Below are positions 1-9,008 of a stretch of 64,000 nt of DNA, in pieces; positions within the stretch are counted from its first letter, which is position 1, and every line of letters starts with the position of its first letter. The stretch comes from F22 sp963668535 (lineage in GTDB: Bacteria; Bacteroidota; Bacteroidia; Bacteroidales; Bacteroidaceae): positions 558,001 to 622,000 of the forward strand of contig OY764867.1 of NCBI GenBank assembly GCA_963668535.1, read 5' to 3'. The notes below the pieces were generated by a model that worked only from the letters and a program-made list of their open reading frames with translations, was not told the origin of the DNA and did not search any database. A program made the translations under genes and the position numbers.

Positions 1-449
1 CAAAAGCGCAGTGTATTCTGCGCTGAAAAAATCTTTGGCATGATTTCACCGAAAAGCAACAATAAGAAAGTCAATGCAACTGTAAGCACTAAAAACTGAG
101 CCAGTTCGTTATGCCCAAAAGAAAGACATTGTCCAAAGAAAAAGTTGACAAGTAAGATAATCAAGACATTCACAAAGTTGTTGGTTACCAATATGGTAGC
201 CAACAAATGCTCTGAATCCTTCAAAAGTCTTTTTATTATTTTGTCCGAAGTATGCCCCTCATCTTCTATCTCATTCAAATCTTGAGGAGAAAGAGAGAAG
301 AAAGCTATTTCAGATGCAGAAGCAAATCCCGATCCTACAAACATAATAAGCGCTAAAACCAAGGCTATCCACCCCGACGGCTCAGGTTCATCTATGGTGA
401 CGCTACTGAAAGCGTCTCCTACTTGTACTATAAATTCTGGTATACTCAA
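1..449 (-). CDS. gldE: GldE-like CNNM/CBS membrane protein, 5' part only
   Basis: This is the N-terminal part of a minus-strand gene cut off by the window start. About 149 codons are visible. The product has hydrophobic segments typical of a CNNM (DUF21) transmembrane domain, with recognisable pieces such as SGFASASEIAFFSLSP and FFGEIMPKIFSAQNT (the conserved GE-xxPK stretch). Family knowledge: CNNM/CBS proteins are hemolysin-C-like transporters, and in Bacteroidota the copy next to ssb is usually named GldE, a gliding-associated membrane protein. No ATG lies near the beginning of the open frame. A TTG at 447-449 follows an in-frame TAA closely and gives the expected N-terminus, so I use it as the start. 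It lies 45 bases downstream of ssb, probably in one operon. The gliding role is by name only; many non-gliding Bacteroidales carry this gene. Confidence 0.8.
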   Translation of the reverse strand, partial: MSIPEFIVQVGDAFSSVTIDEPEPSGWIALVLALIMFVGSGFASASEIAFFSLSPQDLNEIEDEGHTSDKIIKRLLKDSEHLLATILVTNNFVNVLIILLVNFFFGQCLSFGHNELAQFLVLTVALTFLLLLFGEIMPKIFSAQNTLRF

Positions 450-494
450 TGTTATGGTGAATTAATTATTATCTTACTTTTTCATAGGAAATGC

Positions 495-854
495 CTAAAC
501 GGGATTAACCTCTTGTTTTGCAGGACGTCCTAACATTTCCAACTGATGTACTTCTATTTCTGTATAAGAACGAGTAATACCTCGTTTATCTTCATACTTA
601 TTGGTCTTTATACGACCTTCCACATAAATACGGTCACCTTTGCGCACGTACTTCTCTACAGTTTGAGCATACCCCTTCCAAAAAATGAGATTATGCCATT
701 CAGTTTGTTCAGGCACTTCTACTCCATTTGGTAATTTATACGCTCGAATAGTAGTAGCCAATGGCAAGCGAGCTACTGCTTGATTGGCATCAATATATTT
801 GACTTCTGGGTCTTTTCCTACATATCCCAAAAGAATAACTTTGTTTACTGACAT
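495..854 (-). CDS. ssb: Single-stranded DNA-binding protein, tailless
   Basis: SSB binds single-stranded DNA in replication and repair. The 119-residue product is almost only the OB-fold: it starts MSVNKVILLGYVGKDPEVKY, followed by TEWHNLIFWKGYAQTVEKYVRKGDRIYVEGRI and a TEIEV strand, all classic SSB. It ends in AKQEVNPV, so the disordered linker and acidic tip (usually ending in a DDLPF-like peptide) that recruits partner proteins are absent. I looked past the TAG stop in the neighbouring sequence and see no frame carrying such a tip. The gene lies between its own promoter (900-930) and gldE, the usual Bacteroidota order. The SSB identity is secure; whether this is the essential housekeeping copy or an accessory one is not decidable here. 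Confidence 0.93.
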   Translation of the reverse strand: MSVNKVILLGYVGKDPEVKYIDANQAVARLPLATTIRAYKLPNGVEVPEQTEWHNLIFWKGYAQTVEKYVRKGDRIYVEGRIKTNKYEDKRGITRSYTEIEVHQLEMLGRPAKQEVNPV

Positions 855-899
855 ATAGCAAAATTGTTTATTTGTCTATTTCTTGTTTACCAAGCGTTA

Positions 900-930
900 C
901 AAATATAAGTAAAACCTATTAAACAACAAA
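900..930 (-). promoter_or_regulatory. Bacteroidota-type promoter for ssb
   Basis: On the minus strand TTTG (927-930) is followed after 19 bases by TATATTTG (900-907), matching the Bacteroidota consensus TTTG-N19-21-TAnnTTTG. It lies about 46 bases before the ssb start codon. Confidence 0.65.
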
Positions 931-939
931 ATCACATGC

Positions 940-1695
940 CTATTTATATAGGAGAAAGATACAAGGGCGCTTACCAATAGTATATGATTGTTTTTTCCAA
1001 CTACTTATTTTTTGCGTTAGTATCATTTCATCCTCACATGAAATATGACATGCCACACACAACTTAGTATCTGGCTTACATTGCTTAATCAAAGTGTTCA
1101 ACATTTTGTCATTTCGATAAGGAGTCTCAATAAATATTTGTGTCTCATCATCGTGATAAATGCGTTGTTCCAACTTTTTTAAGACTTGTTCCCTTTCAGA
1201 CGATTGAATAGGTAAATAACCATGAAATGCAAAATGCTGTCCATTAAATCCACTAGCCATTAAAGACATTAGTATACTACTCGGTCCAACAAGAGGTACA
1301 ATTTTCAGATGCTCTGTTTGAGCAATGGCCACTACATCAGCACCAGGATCGGCCACCCCAGGACATCCTGCTTCGCTGATAACTCCTATAGATAGGCCAG
1401 CACGCAGAGGCTTCAAATAACTCGAAATATCGTTGAAATTAGTATGCTTATTTAATTCATAAAAAGTCAATTCATCAATATCAATTGTACGTTCGCACTT
1501 TTTCAAGAAGCGGCGTGCACTACGAATGTCTTCGACAATAAAATGACGAATGTCTAAAATTACTTCCCTATTATAAGCTGGTAATACCTTATCAATAGGC
1601 GTATCGCCAAGTGGGACAGGTATCAAATAGAGCGCAGACTCAATAGTCTGCGCTCCTTCTTTTGGGGTATTTCGTAAAACTGTATCTGTATTCAT
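940..1695 (-). CDS. RsmI-like tetrapyrrole-type SAM methyltransferase
   Basis: The 251-residue product belongs to the TP_methylase family close to RsmI, the 2'-O-methylase of 16S rRNA C1402. Seen in the sequence: an N-terminal strand LYLIPVPLGD, a glycine/proline-rich SAM-binding loop SEAGCPGVADPGADVV (RsmI has SDAGTPGISDPG at this place), and PLVGPSSILMSLMASG, a typical second loop. Bacteroidota usually carry a true RsmI plus this shorter paralogue, whose substrate is not established, so I do not give it the rsmI symbol. The start codon lies 21 bases after the fabI stop on the same strand, so it is probably expressed from the fabI promoter. Confidence 0.82.
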   Translation of the reverse strand: MNTDTVLRNTPKEGAQTIESALYLIPVPLGDTPIDKVLPAYNREVILDIRHFIVEDIRSARRFLKKCERTIDIDELTFYELNKHTNFNDISSYLKPLRAGLSIGVISEAGCPGVADPGADVVAIAQTEHLKIVPLVGPSSILMSLMASGFNGQHFAFHGYLPIQSSEREQVLKKLEQRIYHDDETQIFIETPYRNDKMLNTLIKQCKPDTKLCVACHISCEDEMILTQKISSWKKQSYTIGKRPCIFLLYK

Positions 1696-1716
1696 CCAGT
1701 TTATTTTCCAATATAA

Positions 1717-2574
1717 TTAGCCGTAGATGATATGACCATCTTCAGCTTTGTATTCATCTAATCCCTTTTGGTAAGTCGCCATTGCACGAAGACTCATACC
1801 AACATTTGAGAACCCACCATCATGGAATAAGTTCTGCATAGTAACCTTACGAGTCAAATCACTAAACATCACGATACAATAATCTGCACATTCCTCTGCG
1901 GATGCATTACCAAGTGGAGACATACGTTCACCGAAATCGAATAAACTATCTATTCCCTTCACACCACTACCAGCAGTTGTCATAGTAGGAGATTGAGATA
2001 TTGTATTGATGCGTACGCCATGTTCACGACCATAGATATATCCCATGCTACGAGCGATTGATTCTAGTAACGCTTTTGCGTCAGCCATATCACTATATCC
2101 ATAGAATGTACGTTGTGCAGCAACGTAACTAAGCGCCAAAACACTACCTCCCTCAGAAATAGCATCAAGTTTCTTAGCTGTTTGCAACATTTTGTGGAAA
2201 GAAAGCGCTGATACATCCAACGTCTTATCCAACATTTTATAGTCTAAATCATCATAAGTTCTTTTCTTACGTACGTTTGGAGACATACCAATCGAGTGCA
2301 ATACAAAATCGATTTTACCTCCTAAAATCTCCTGAGATTTAACAAATACATTTTCCAAGTCTTCTACACTAGTAGCATCTGCCGCAATCACTTCGCTATT
2401 GATTGACTTAGCCAGTTTTTCAACATCACCCATACGAATTGCCATAGGTGTGTTACTTAGTGTGATAATTGCACCTTCTTCAACAGCACGTTTTGCTACG
2501 TGCCAAGCTATTGACTGCTCATTGAGTACGCCGAAGATGACGCCCCTTTTACCTTTCAAAAGATTGTAACTCAT
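1717..2574 (-). CDS. fabI: Enoyl-[acyl-carrier-protein] reductase
   Basis: FabI carries out the last reduction of each fatty-acid elongation round, trans-2-enoyl-ACP to acyl-ACP with NAD(P)H. The 285-residue protein has the short-chain dehydrogenase Rossmann start GKRGVIFGVLNEQSIAW, the DFVLHSIG strand, and the FabI catalytic arrangement: Tyr150 upstream, then Tyr160 and Lys167 in YSDMADAK (Tyr-x6-Lys), the same spacing as Y146/Y156/K163 of E. coli FabI. Length is slightly above the usual 260 because of a C-terminal extension ending in EDGHIIYG. It is the first recognisable gene of a minus-strand unit that continues into the RsmI-like methylase and has its own promoter box at 2604-2611. Confidence 0.95.
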   Translation of the reverse strand: MSYNLLKGKRGVIFGVLNEQSIAWHVAKRAVEEGAIITLSNTPMAIRMGDVEKLAKSINSEVIAADATSVEDLENVFVKSQEILGGKIDFVLHSIGMSPNVRKKRTYDDLDYKMLDKTLDVSALSFHKMLQTAKKLDAISEGGSVLALSYVAAQRTFYGYSDMADAKALLESIARSMGYIYGREHGVRINTISQSPTMTTAGSGVKGIDSLFDFGERMSPLGNASAEECADYCIVMFSDLTRKVTMQNLFHDGGFSNVGMSLRAMATYQKGLDEYKAEDGHIIYG

Positions 2575-2891
2575 ACTTTATTGTTTTATTACTTTAACGG
2601 CCGCAAAGATAGTACACTTTTCTCACATCGACGAACAATGTGCAAAAAAAGTGATCTTTAGCATCCCGTGTATGTTTATTAATCCCTAATAAGAATAGAC
2701 CCATTTCAAGCACAAGATGCTCTTTTATAGTCCAATAATAAGTGTTCGCATCACAAAATTCTATGTGCTCATTACAGACCTGTTTCATTCTCAAATTGTT
2801 CATGAGGTTAGTGTTATTTCATAGACTCCTTCTGGACAAATATAATGATTTCTTTCGATTTCCTCTCGTATTTTCTTGTATCTTTGTAATT
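2575..2891. other. Divergent intergenic region fabI / P-type ATPase
   Basis: These 317 bases separate two divergent genes. They hold the fabI -7 box (2604-2611, minus), a second minus-strand TATATTTG (2837-2844), and a plus-strand TATCTTTG (2879-2886) only 5 bases before the ATPase ATG. A 69-codon minus-strand open frame (2594-2803) starts about 33 bases after the distal minus-strand box; I do not recognise its product and do not call it a gene. No hairpin of note. Confidence 0.4.
2604..2611 (-). promoter_or_regulatory. -7 promoter box for fabI
   Basis: TATCTTTG on the minus strand, 29 bases before the fabI start. No good TTTG lies 19-21 bases upstream, so the -33 element is weak. Confidence 0.5.
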
Positions 2892-5654
2892 ATGAAACAG
2901 TTTCAGCATCATACGTCCATACACACTGGCCTCACTTCACAAGAAGTAGAAGCTAGTCGTAAACGATATGGCAGCAACCAATTAACAGCTCCTCAAAAGA
3001 AAAATCTATGGTTGGTCTTCCTCGAAAAATTCGAAGATCCTTTAATTCGTATTTTATTGGTGGCTTTATTTTTGTCTGTTAGTATCGCTTTTTATCATGT
3101 GTATGGAGAAGCTAGCCCATTACATGTATTTCTAGAGCCATTGGGTATCTTTATATCCATTCTGTTGGCAACAGGTGTTGCTTTTTGGTTTGAAATGCGT
3201 TCTGAAAAAGCCTTCAATATATTAAATCAGAGCAATGAAGAATCATTGGTTAAAGTATTACGCAACAAACATGTACAACAAATAAAGAAAACAGAAGTGG
3301 TAGTAGGTGATATCCTTCTACTCGATACTGGAGATGAGATTCCTGCAGATGGTCTATTGCGCAAAGCACAAGCTCTACGTGTAAATGAATCTAGTCTTAC
3401 TGGAGAATTAATGTGCAGCAAAAGTATTCATCCAGAAGAATTTGACACAGAAGCGACCTATCCAAGCAATGTTGTTCTTAGAAGCTCTACGGTCATTACT
3501 GGACATGCCATGGTGGAAGTTACTCAAGTTGGCGATGCTACCGAATACGGCAAAGTATATCAAGCCACACAAATAGACGATTCTGTAAAAACACCTCTCA
3601 ACAAACAATTGGACTGGCTAAGTAAGATCATTACGTGGGCCAGCTATATCATTGCGCTTATCATTGTTATAGGGCGTACTACATGGTTTTTAATCGACTA
3701 CGATAGCAGCTTATCATGGATTTCTTTGAGTAGCAATTTCCTACAGACCTGTATGCTTGCTGTAACACTTATTGTTGTGGCTGTACCTGAAGGACTTCCA
3801 CTAAGTGTTTCACTGAGCTTAGCACTAAGCATGCGTCGCATGTTATCAACTAATAATTTGGTACGTCGCATGCATGCGTGTGAAACTATGGGTTCTGTGA
3901 CTGTAATTTGCACAGATAAAACAGGTACATTGACTCAAAATAAGATGCAAGTAATCCACGCCTTATTTGAAGGAGAAGATCATATCCTTTTACAAAAGTT
4001 CCCCGACGCTCTGCGAGCACTTATAGCAGAAAGCATTGCATTAAATAGCACGGCTTATATAGAAGAGAGTGATGAACAAAACTTACGTCCATTGGGAAAT
4101 CCTACGGAAAGTGCATTACTTATCTGGCTTCATCACCAACATGTGGCTTACCTACATCTGCGAGAACAGACAGAGATCATTGAACAATTACCTTTCTCAC
4201 CTCAACGTAAATACATGGCTACTGTAGCGTATTCGCCTAGTTTACAAAAGCGGATACTTTACGTCAAAGGAGCAGCAGAAATACTGCTTACGTATTGTAC
4301 TCCACTGGAAGGACAAAGGAATGCATCTCTAACACAAGGTATGCTCAATGATCAGCTATTATCATACCAACAACAAGCGATGCGCACTTTAGCTTTTGCA
4401 TACAAAGTATTAGATAAAACAGATACCAAAGTACTTTCTGAAGATAACATTCTAGTTAAAGATCTCAATTTTCTAGGTATAGTAGGTATTAGCGATCCTA
4501 TTCGTCCAGATGTTCCCGATGCTATTTCCACGTGTCAACGAGCAGGTATATCTATAAAGATTGTAACAGGAGATACCCCAGCAACGGCACGTGCTATAGC
4601 ACATCAAATAGGCCTACAGTCAAAAGAAGGATTAATTACTGGGCCAGCTTTTGAGGCTTTAAGTGATGAAGAAATCATTGTTAAACTTTCCTCAATAGAT
4701 ATTATCGCACGTGCCCGACCTATGGACAAAGCTCGACTTGTTCGCCTATTACAACAACAAAACGAAGTTGTGGCTGTTACAGGTGATGGCACCAATGATG
4801 CCCCTGCGCTTAATCAAGCACAAGTGGGCTTGTCTATGGGGAGTGGAAGCGCAGTAGCTAAAGAAGCAAGCGATATAACTATTATAGATGATAGTTTTGC
4901 CAGTATTTCTCAAGCCGTTTTATGGGGACGATCTTTGTATCAAAACATCCAACGATTTATTCTATTTCAAATGACAATCAACGTCTCAGCCTGTTTGATT
5001 GTCTTATTTGGTGCTTTTATGGGTTCGGATTCACCCTTAACCATCGCACAAATGTTATGGGTCAATCTAATAATGGATACTTTTGCAGCCATGGCTTTAT
5101 CCTCTCTCCCTCCATCACCAAAAGTAATGAAAGCCCCCCCTCGCAAGCCAACAGATTTTATTATCAACAAACAAATGGGAACAATTATTCTATCCGTTGG
5201 AATTCTATTTTTCTTGTCATTACTTACTTTAGTACAAATATTCAATCACAACGACATCTCTACAACAGGTTTCTTCACCATGCACACATTACAAAATATA
5301 GATTGGTCCTGTATATGGAAGTTTGATCATATCATTCACGGTCTGAGTCCATATGAACTATCTATATTCTTTACTATATTCGTCATGATGCAATTTTGGA
5401 ATATATTTAATGCACGCAGTCTATTTACAAACAATAGTGCCCTAGTAGGACTATATAAAGATAAGATGTTTTTAAGTGTATTGGCCTTTATATTCGTTGG
5501 GCAAATTGCTATCATTCATATAGGCCAACAAACCTTCCAAGTACAGCCTATTCAACTTATAGATTGGATATGGATTGTGATATTAACTTCTACTGTACTT
5601 TGGATAGGAGAAGTAGTACGTCTTGTTTTAAGGAAAAGAAGAAATACTATATAA
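2892..5654 (+). CDS. P-type Ca2+-transporting ATPase (PMCA-like)
   Basis: A membrane pump that uses ATP to export cations, most likely Ca2+. The order of elements is complete: N-terminal cation-ATPase domain, actuator loop with SSLTGE, M4 with VPEGLPLSVSLSLALSMRRM, the phosphorylation site CTDKTGTLTQNKM, hinge TGDGTNDAPALNQAQVG, and M6 VNLIMDTFAAMALSSLPP. The PEGLP motif and the Asn/Asp pair in M6 are the Ca2+ ligands of type II (SERCA/PMCA) pumps. The open frame extends 50 codons further upstream, but ATG at 2892 gives the usual N-terminus (MKQFQHHTSIHTGLTSQEVE) and a 920-residue protein of normal length. A TATCTTTG box ends 5 bases before this ATG, so the mRNA may have almost no leader. The ion is inferred from family motifs. 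Confidence 0.9.
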   Translation: MKQFQHHTSIHTGLTSQEVEASRKRYGSNQLTAPQKKNLWLVFLEKFEDPLIRILLVALFLSVSIAFYHVYGEASPLHVFLEPLGIFISILLATGVAFWFEMRSEKAFNILNQSNEESLVKVLRNKHVQQIKKTEVVVGDILLLDTGDEIPADGLLRKAQALRVNESSLTGELMCSKSIHPEEFDTEATYPSNVVLRSSTVITGHAMVEVTQVGDATEYGKVYQATQIDDSVKTPLNKQLDWLSKIITWASYIIALIIVIGRTTWFLIDYDSSLSWISLSSNFLQTCMLAVTLIVVAVPEGLPLSVSLSLALSMRRMLSTNNLVRRMHACETMGSVTVICTDKTGTLTQNKMQVIHALFEGEDHILLQKFPDALRALIAESIALNSTAYIEESDEQNLRPLGNPTESALLIWLHHQHVAYLHLREQTEIIEQLPFSPQRKYMATVAYSPSLQKRILYVKGAAEILLTYCTPLEGQRNASLTQGMLNDQLLSYQQQAMRTLAFAYKVLDKTDTKVLSEDNILVKDLNFLGIVGISDPIRPDVPDAISTCQRAGISIKIVTGDTPATARAIAHQIGLQSKEGLITGPAFEALSDEEIIVKLSSIDIIARARPMDKARLVRLLQQQNEVVAVTGDGTNDAPALNQAQVGLSMGSGSAVAKEASDITIIDDSFASISQAVLWGRSLYQNIQRFILFQMTINVSACLIVLFGAFMGSDSPLTIAQMLWVNLIMDTFAAMALSSLPPSPKVMKAPPRKPTDFIINKQMGTIILSVGILFFLSLLTLVQIFNHNDISTTGFFTMHTLQNIDWSCIWKFDHIIHGLSPYELSIFFTIFVMMQFWNIFNARSLFTNNSALVGLYKDKMFLSVLAFIFVGQIAIIHIGQQTFQVQPIQLIDWIWIVILTSTVLWIGEVVRLVLRKRRNTI

Positions 5655-5744
5655 TAGGACTAATTATCATTAGAAATGGACAGATATGCTTACTTAACAC
5701 AGGTGATTGATTTCTCACTAAATAATAAGAGCTACAGATTGTGC

Positions 5745-6296
5745 CTACTTCTTACTTTCTGTAACAACTACATCCATAGGAATATCATGACTACTAGATG
5801 GGATCTCATCCATATATTGAAAATCAAAACAAATACCCACAGTATAGACATCTAATTGTGGAATTAACTTATCATAATAGCCCTTTCCTCTACCTAGACG
5901 ATTCCCTCTTGAATCGAAAGCCATACCAGGTACTACAGCTAAATCAATATTAGCATACTGACAAACAGGATAATTTTCTCCTACAGGTTCATAAATACCA
6001 AATACAGGTTCCTTTTTAACGTGCGTTGCAGCATTGTAACGCCTTAATTGCAAACGTTCACCTTCAACAACAGGCAAAAAGATTTGTTTACCTACACGTA
6101 GAGCTGCCTCTATCAACTTTAGTGTTCTTACCTCATCAGGGAGTGCATTGTATAATAAGACTGAATGTGCACTTTGCCATATAGGCAAAGCAATTACTTG
6201 CTGAATAATTATTTCTGATTTAATATCCAACTCCTCAGCTGTATATGTCTTTTTAACCTCACGTACAAATTGACGAATTTCTTTTTTTGTTTTCAT
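5745..6296 (-). CDS. 5-formyltetrahydrofolate cyclo-ligase
   Basis: The enzyme converts 5-formyl-THF to 5,10-methenyl-THF with ATP, recycling a folate by-product into one-carbon metabolism. The 183-residue product has the family pattern: a basic N-terminus with KEIRQFVREVKKTY, the substrate stretch ALPDEVRT, and the nucleotide/phosphate-binding signature GNRLGRGKGYYDKLIP followed by VGICFDFQ. Length is normal. It converges with the P-type ATPase (90 bases between stop codons) and I see no clear terminator in that gap. Upstream, 192 bases separate it from the zinc-protease gene whose terminator lies there, so it has its own promoter, which I could not place with confidence. Confidence 0.92.
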   Translation of the reverse strand: MKTKKEIRQFVREVKKTYTAEELDIKSEIIIQQVIALPIWQSAHSVLLYNALPDEVRTLKLIEAALRVGKQIFLPVVEGERLQLRRYNAATHVKKEPVFGIYEPVGENYPVCQYANIDLAVVPGMAFDSRGNRLGRGKGYYDKLIPQLDVYTVGICFDFQYMDEIPSSSHDIPMDVVVTESKK

Positions 6297-6420
6297 AGCC
6301 TTTCATTTAGTGTATTACAGTGTAGCAGTCCTTGTTAGGATCACAATTATACTTATTTGAGACAAAATAGAAGTTTAACTAAAGGAACACGAGCTAACTA
6401 CCATATGCTTCCTGTTAAAT

Positions 6421-6460
6421 AAAAAAACCAGACTGAGTCATACATCTTGCCCAGTCTGGT
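6421..6460 (-). terminator. Terminator after the fur-purA-protease unit
   Basis: Nine-base stem ACCAGACTG/CAGTCTGGT with a 16-base loop; read on the minus strand it is followed by seven T. Confidence 0.75.
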
Positions 6461-6488
6461 AATTTCCTATATAAGCTAGAGCACTTTT

Positions 6489-7166
6489 TTAGTCTCTACG
6501 CAAAAAGATCATAATATAATAAAGCAAAGTAGCCAATGACGATAATGCAGCCACAACATATGTATAAGCTGCAGCTCTCAAAGCATCAGATGCTTGTGAT
6601 TGGCTCTGACTAGTAGTCAATCCACTGTTATTCAACCAGACAAGAGCTCGACGACTAGCATCAATTTCCACAGGCAAAGTCACAAAACTAAAAATAGTGG
6701 TAAAAGCAAAGAGCACAATACCAGCTAACAACAATTGTGGAAATGCTTGCACCGTAAAGATACCAGCTAATAAAATCCACTGTACCCATGAAGAAGCGAA
6801 ACTTACCACAGGAACCATAGCACTACGTAATTTCACGGGTGCATATCCTGCTTGATGTTGTACTGCGTGTCCACACTCATGGGCAGCAATAGCTGCGGCC
6901 ATAATACTCCGACCATCATGTACCTCAGGGCTCAAATTTACGGTCTTATTCGTCGGATTATAATGGTCTGTCAGCATACCTGGTGTCGAAAAGACTTCCA
7001 CATCATAAATGCCATTGTCATGCAACATTTTAAGCGCAATCTCTCGACCACTCATACCCGATGGGAGCATGACTTTGGAGTACTTCTTAAATTTATTTTT
7101 TAATCGAGCTTGAACGAGAAAACTAACTATCATCAAACCGATTAGAATTATCCACATGATTGCCAT
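6489..7166 (-). CDS. Membrane zinc metallopeptidase, YugP family
   Basis: A 225-residue membrane protein of the neutral zinc metallopeptidase family (YugP/Zn_peptidase_2). An N-terminal membrane helix (about residues 2-20) precedes a short soluble part and the zinc motif AAHECGHAVQH (His96, Glu97, His100, with His104 next to it). Three hydrophobic segments follow, with the conserved PVEIDASRRAL stretch between them. Substrates of this family are not established; it is expected to act in or at the inner membrane. It starts 27 bases after purA on the same strand, so it is the last gene of a fur-purA-protease unit that ends in the terminator at 6421-6460. Confidence 0.85.
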   Translation of the reverse strand: MAIMWIILIGLMIVSFLVQARLKNKFKKYSKVMLPSGMSGREIALKMLHDNGIYDVEVFSTPGMLTDHYNPTNKTVNLSPEVHDGRSIMAAAIAAHECGHAVQHQAGYAPVKLRSAMVPVVSFASSWVQWILLAGIFTVQAFPQLLLAGIVLFAFTTIFSFVTLPVEIDASRRALVWLNNSGLTTSQSQSQASDALRAAAYTYVVAALSSLATLLYYIMIFLRRD

Positions 7167-7193
7167 AAGCTATCTTTTTATAAATAAATACTA

Positions 7194-8471
7194 CTATTCT
7201 GCCTCTACGTCACGCACAATTGTTTGCTCGCGATCAGGACCTACAGATACAATAGCAATATCCACGCCAAGATATTCTTCTAAGAAAGAAAGATATTGAT
7301 TAAATTCTTCTGGGAATTCATCTTCGGAAGTCATCTTAGTCATATCTGTTTTCCAGCCTGGAAACTCAACATAGACAGGTTCAACCTCTACAGTATCAAT
7401 ATTATAAGGGAATTCATTTGTTTCCTCTCCATCAATTTTATAAGAAACAGCTGCCTTTATGATAGGGAAAGCATCCAAGACATCACTCTTCATCATGATC
7501 AGCTTTGTTACACCATCAATCATGACAGCATATTTCAAAGCCACTAGATCAATCCACCCACATCGACGTGGGCGACCAGTTACAGACCCAAACTCATGAC
7601 CCTTTTCAGCAAGTTTGCTACCAGTCTCATCAAACAATTCAGTAGGAAATGGGCCAGCTCCTACACGTGTACAATAAGCCTTGAAAATACCATACACTTC
7701 ACCTATTTTATTAGGAGCGATACCTAAGCCAGTACAAGCACCTGCACAAATAGTGTTGCTAGATGTAACAAAAGGATAGCTACCAAAATCAACATCCAAC
7801 ATTGTTCCTTGTGCTCCTTCACAAAGAATGGCTTTGTCGTCTCGCATCATATTATTGACGGTGTGTTCACTATCAACCAAAGTAAACTGCTTCAAGTACT
7901 CAACACCATCAAACCATTCTTTTTCAGCCTCATCAAGGGTGTATTCAAACCCCAAACTCTTCAAAGTGCTTTCATGACGAGCCTTAGCCTTAGCATATAT
8001 CTCATCGAAATTGTGAAGTACATCACCTACACGTACACCATTACGGCTTACCTTATCGGTATATGTAGGCCCAATGCCTTTACCTGTTGTCCCTACTTTA
8101 GAGTCTCCTTTAGCAGCTTCATATGCCGCATCAAGCAATCGATGAGTAGGCAATATAAGGTGTGCCTTTTTTGATATGTACAAACGTTTTGTTAAATCAA
8201 AACCAGATGCCGCCAATGCTTCAGCTTCAGCTTTGAATAAAGCTGGGTCAAGTACAACACCATTACCAATGATATTCACTTTATCTCCCTGAAAAATACC
8301 AGATGGTATAGAACGGAGAACATATTTTCTACCATCAAATTCCAATGTATGTCCAGCATTAGGGCCACCTTGGAAACGAGCAACGACATCATATTTTGGG
8401 GTCAAGACATCAACAACCTTGCCTTTGCCTTCGTCTCCCCACTGCAATCCTAAAAGAATGTCAACTTTCAT
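7194..8471 (-). CDS. purA: Adenylosuccinate synthetase
   Basis: PurA joins IMP and aspartate with GTP to give adenylosuccinate, the first committed step to AMP; the product is cleaved by PurB, encoded at 22797. The 425-residue protein starts MKVDILLGLQWGDEGKGK, the signature with the catalytic Asp13 and P-loop, followed by RFQGGPNAGHT with the second catalytic histidine, GIGPTYTDK, and LCEGAQGTMLDVDFG. Length is normal. It lies 38 bases after fur and 27 before the zinc protease, on one strand, so all three are probably expressed from the strong promoter in front of fur. Confidence 0.97.
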   Translation of the reverse strand: MKVDILLGLQWGDEGKGKVVDVLTPKYDVVARFQGGPNAGHTLEFDGRKYVLRSIPSGIFQGDKVNIIGNGVVLDPALFKAEAEALAASGFDLTKRLYISKKAHLILPTHRLLDAAYEAAKGDSKVGTTGKGIGPTYTDKVSRNGVRVGDVLHNFDEIYAKAKARHESTLKSLGFEYTLDEAEKEWFDGVEYLKQFTLVDSEHTVNNMMRDDKAILCEGAQGTMLDVDFGSYPFVTSSNTICAGACTGLGIAPNKIGEVYGIFKAYCTRVGAGPFPTELFDETGSKLAEKGHEFGSVTGRPRRCGWIDLVALKYAVMIDGVTKLIMMKSDVLDAFPIIKAAVSYKIDGEETNEFPYNIDTVEVEPVYVEFPGWKTDMTKMTSEDEFPEEFNQYLSFLEEYLGVDIAIVSVGPDREQTIVRDVEAE

Positions 8472-8509
8472 ATACTAAATTTGTTATTGTTTGTTTATTG
8501 TGATTGATC

Positions 8510-8995
8510 TTACTTATGTTTTGAATTTCTTTTTTTACGTTGGCAATTTGCACACACACCATACACATACAAGGCGTATTGTGATTGATGAAATCGTGGA
8601 AATTTAGCCTCAGAAATCGCTTTATGAATAGCTTCATCAGTGCGTTCTGTAACTTTACCACACACCATACATATTAGATGATGATGCAATTGCGTTCTGT
8701 AGGCTTTTTCAAACTGAGCAGAATTGCCAATTTGATGTTTTTGTACTAGGTGGCATTTCAAAAGAAGAAGAATCGTATTGTATATAGTAGCCCTGCTCAC
8801 CCGAAATTGGCGTTCTTCTAGAAGTCGATATAAGGTCTCTATGTCAAAGTGTCCATCAATAGTATATATCGTTTCAAGAATCGCGTACCTCTCGGGTGTC
8901 TTCCTGCACTTATGAGTAGTAAGATACTCAGTAAAGAGTTGTCTCACAGCCTTTATCGTGCTAGGCTTATCGATCTGCTTACTTTTTTTCTCCAT
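8510..8995 (-). CDS. Fur-family metal-dependent repressor
   Basis: A 161-residue regulator of the Fur family. It has the winged-helix N-terminus (TPERYAILETIYTIDGHFDIETLY, then FRVSRATIYNTILLLLK, the recognition helix region) and the dimerisation part with the metal ligands HHHLICMVCGKVTE and YGVCANCQRKK, two CxxC pairs that form a structural zinc site. Fur, PerR and Zur cannot be separated safely by eye. It heads an operon with purA and the membrane protease; this pairing with purine synthesis is notable but I draw no functional conclusion. Its promoter at 9009-9040 is close to perfect consensus. Confidence 0.9.
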   Translation of the reverse strand: MEKKSKQIDKPSTIKAVRQLFTEYLTTHKCRKTPERYAILETIYTIDGHFDIETLYRLLEERQFRVSRATIYNTILLLLKCHLVQKHQIGNSAQFEKAYRTQLHHHLICMVCGKVTERTDEAIHKAISEAKFPRFHQSQYALYVYGVCANCQRKKRNSKHK

Positions 8996-9008
8996 ACGAA
9001 AACGCTTA

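Noticed and set aside
4922..5326. A 134-codon plus-strand frame inside the P-type ATPase
   Set aside because: It is an out-of-frame shadow of a conserved gene without its own promoter or domain.
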